The notes beneath the pieces are model-generated. The model did not search any database. It worked only from the letters and a program-made list of their open reading frames with translations, and had not been told where the DNA came from. From assembly GCA_015232455.1 (NCBI GenBank), contig JADFZQ010000005.1, forward strand, positions 62,001 to 126,000: a stretch of 64,000 nucleotides of DNA. The letters run 5' to 3'. Shown in pieces: positions 63,414 through 64,000 of this stretch. Source of the DNA: Desulfamplus sp. GTDB taxonomy: Bacteria; Desulfobacterota; Desulfobacteria; Desulfobacterales; Desulfobacteraceae. Within the stretch, counting starts at the first letter, position 1; every line of letters begins with the position of its first letter. The translations under genes and the position numbers were made by a program.

Positions 63414-63569
63414 TATCACAGACACCAATTTTCATTTATACCTAAACTTATACTTCAAACGGGAATAAATTTAACTCTTTATATATTACCCAACTTATGA
63501 CCGAAAGCAGTATAAGCTCTATAGATTGACCCTTTAGGCATATTTTCTATCATTAAAGTAAGGAACTTT

Positions 63570-64000
63570 ATGGCACAGATCAACTTAAATAAAATAGCAC
63601 ACAGTTATATAAAAAACCCCAAAAACGATTCAGATTATGCTCTCAAACTCATTGATAATATATGGGACGATGGCGGTGCTTATGCTCTTCTTGGACCTTC
63701 TGGGTGCGGAAAAACAACTCTTTTAAATATAATTTCAGGTCTTTTAGTTCCGAGTAAAGGCAGAATACTATTTGATGGTAAAGATGTTACAGACCTTCCA
63801 CCAGAAAAGCGAAATATTGCTCAAGTGTTTCAGTTTCCTGTTCTTTACGACACAATGAGCGTGTTTGATAATTTGGCATTTCCTTTGCGAAATCGTGGAT
63901 TTGATGAAGATTCGGTTAGAAAAAGGGTTCTTGAGATTGCAGAGGTTCTTGATTTGACCCCATTTTTAGAGAAAAAAGCAGCAGGTCTTGCAGCAGATGC
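63570..64000 (+). CDS. glpT: GlpT-like ATP-binding subunit of a glycerol ABC transporter, partial
   Basis: The frame begins at ATG 63570 with AAGGA upstream and runs off the window end. The 143 visible residues show Walker A LLGPSGCGKTTLLNIISGL and Q-loop VFQFPVLYDTMSVFDNLAFP, close to GlpT of the GlpSTPQV system and to sugar ABC ATPases. It pairs with the GlpS-like ATPase 156 nt upstream. Confidence 0.8.
   Translation, partial: MAQINLNKIAHSYIKNPKNDSDYALKLIDNIWDDGGAYALLGPSGCGKTTLLNIISGLLVPSKGRILFDGKDVTDLPPEKRNIAQVFQFPVLYDTMSVFDNLAFPLRNRGFDEDSVRKRVLEIAEVLDLTPFLEKKAAGLAAD

Overview
The window is an AT-rich chromosomal segment of a flagellated, LPS-bearing, anaerobic Gram-negative bacterium. 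The best fit is a Desulfobacterota (Desulfobacterales-like) sulfate reducer. Support: a FlgM gene with its DVU0524-like partner, a membrane FeS oxidoreductase beside EtfBA, a two-gene SufC/SufB-like Fe-S system, a DUF4416 gene, a chromosomal rpoD-dnaG pair and a large lipid A/core LPS locus. This placement is inference from gene content; no rRNA lies in the window.

Layout. 0.4-2.5 kb (minus): flgM, its partner and a class II aldolase-like gene. 2.8-7.7 kb (plus): a TetR-type regulator, then a membrane FeS/CCG oxidoreductase and etfBA, an electron route from acyl-CoA dehydrogenases to quinone; matching operator-like palindromes lie before the regulator and the oxidoreductase. 7.9-10.3 kb: PilZ, HU, CheX and CheY. 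10.3-15.1 kb: an RNA methyltransferase, a Kdo transferase and divergent msbA. 15.2-20.3 kb (plus): Trm112-like, DUF4416, YicC, RemA, gmk, an AI-2E family permease and rlmB. 20.3-24.7 kb: a Xaa-Pro aminopeptidase and a dppAB pair lacking dppCDF.

24.8-43.7 kb (mostly minus) is the LPS locus: GT25, O-antigen ligase, two GT9 heptosyltransferases, LpxL-type acyltransferase, GT4, GT2, LpxK, a second Kdo transferase, LptG, LptF and a probable cysteine peptidase. Inside it sit a class III cyclase-NACHT-membrane protein followed by an Rpn-family nuclease with a repeat-built coiled coil, and a RelE/HigB-like toxin-antitoxin pair.

43.7-57.1 kb (minus): an orphan substrate-binding protein, ispD, an HPr-fusion protein, SufB/SufC-like genes, RNase P RNA, hicBA, a zinc-ribbon protein, a Nif3-like protein, a CAU tRNA (probably Ile2), rpoD, dnaG and hisB. 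57.4-64 kb (plus): a YcaO-TPR protein, a HEMAH metalloprotease-like protein, a second hicBA, glpK, and glpS/glpT-like ATPases; the last is cut by the window end.

Two dispersed palindrome families occupy intergenic spaces: about 33-bp palindromes with AGATTTGACAACTTTT arms (five copies and one half copy) and about 28-bp palindromes with GTAGAGACGCAC arms (three copies). Many conserved enzymes here carry Asn/Lys/Gln-rich insertions, some built of in-frame tandem repeats. The strongest candidate for something undescribed is the cyclase-NACHT-membrane protein plus Rpn nuclease inside the LPS operon.
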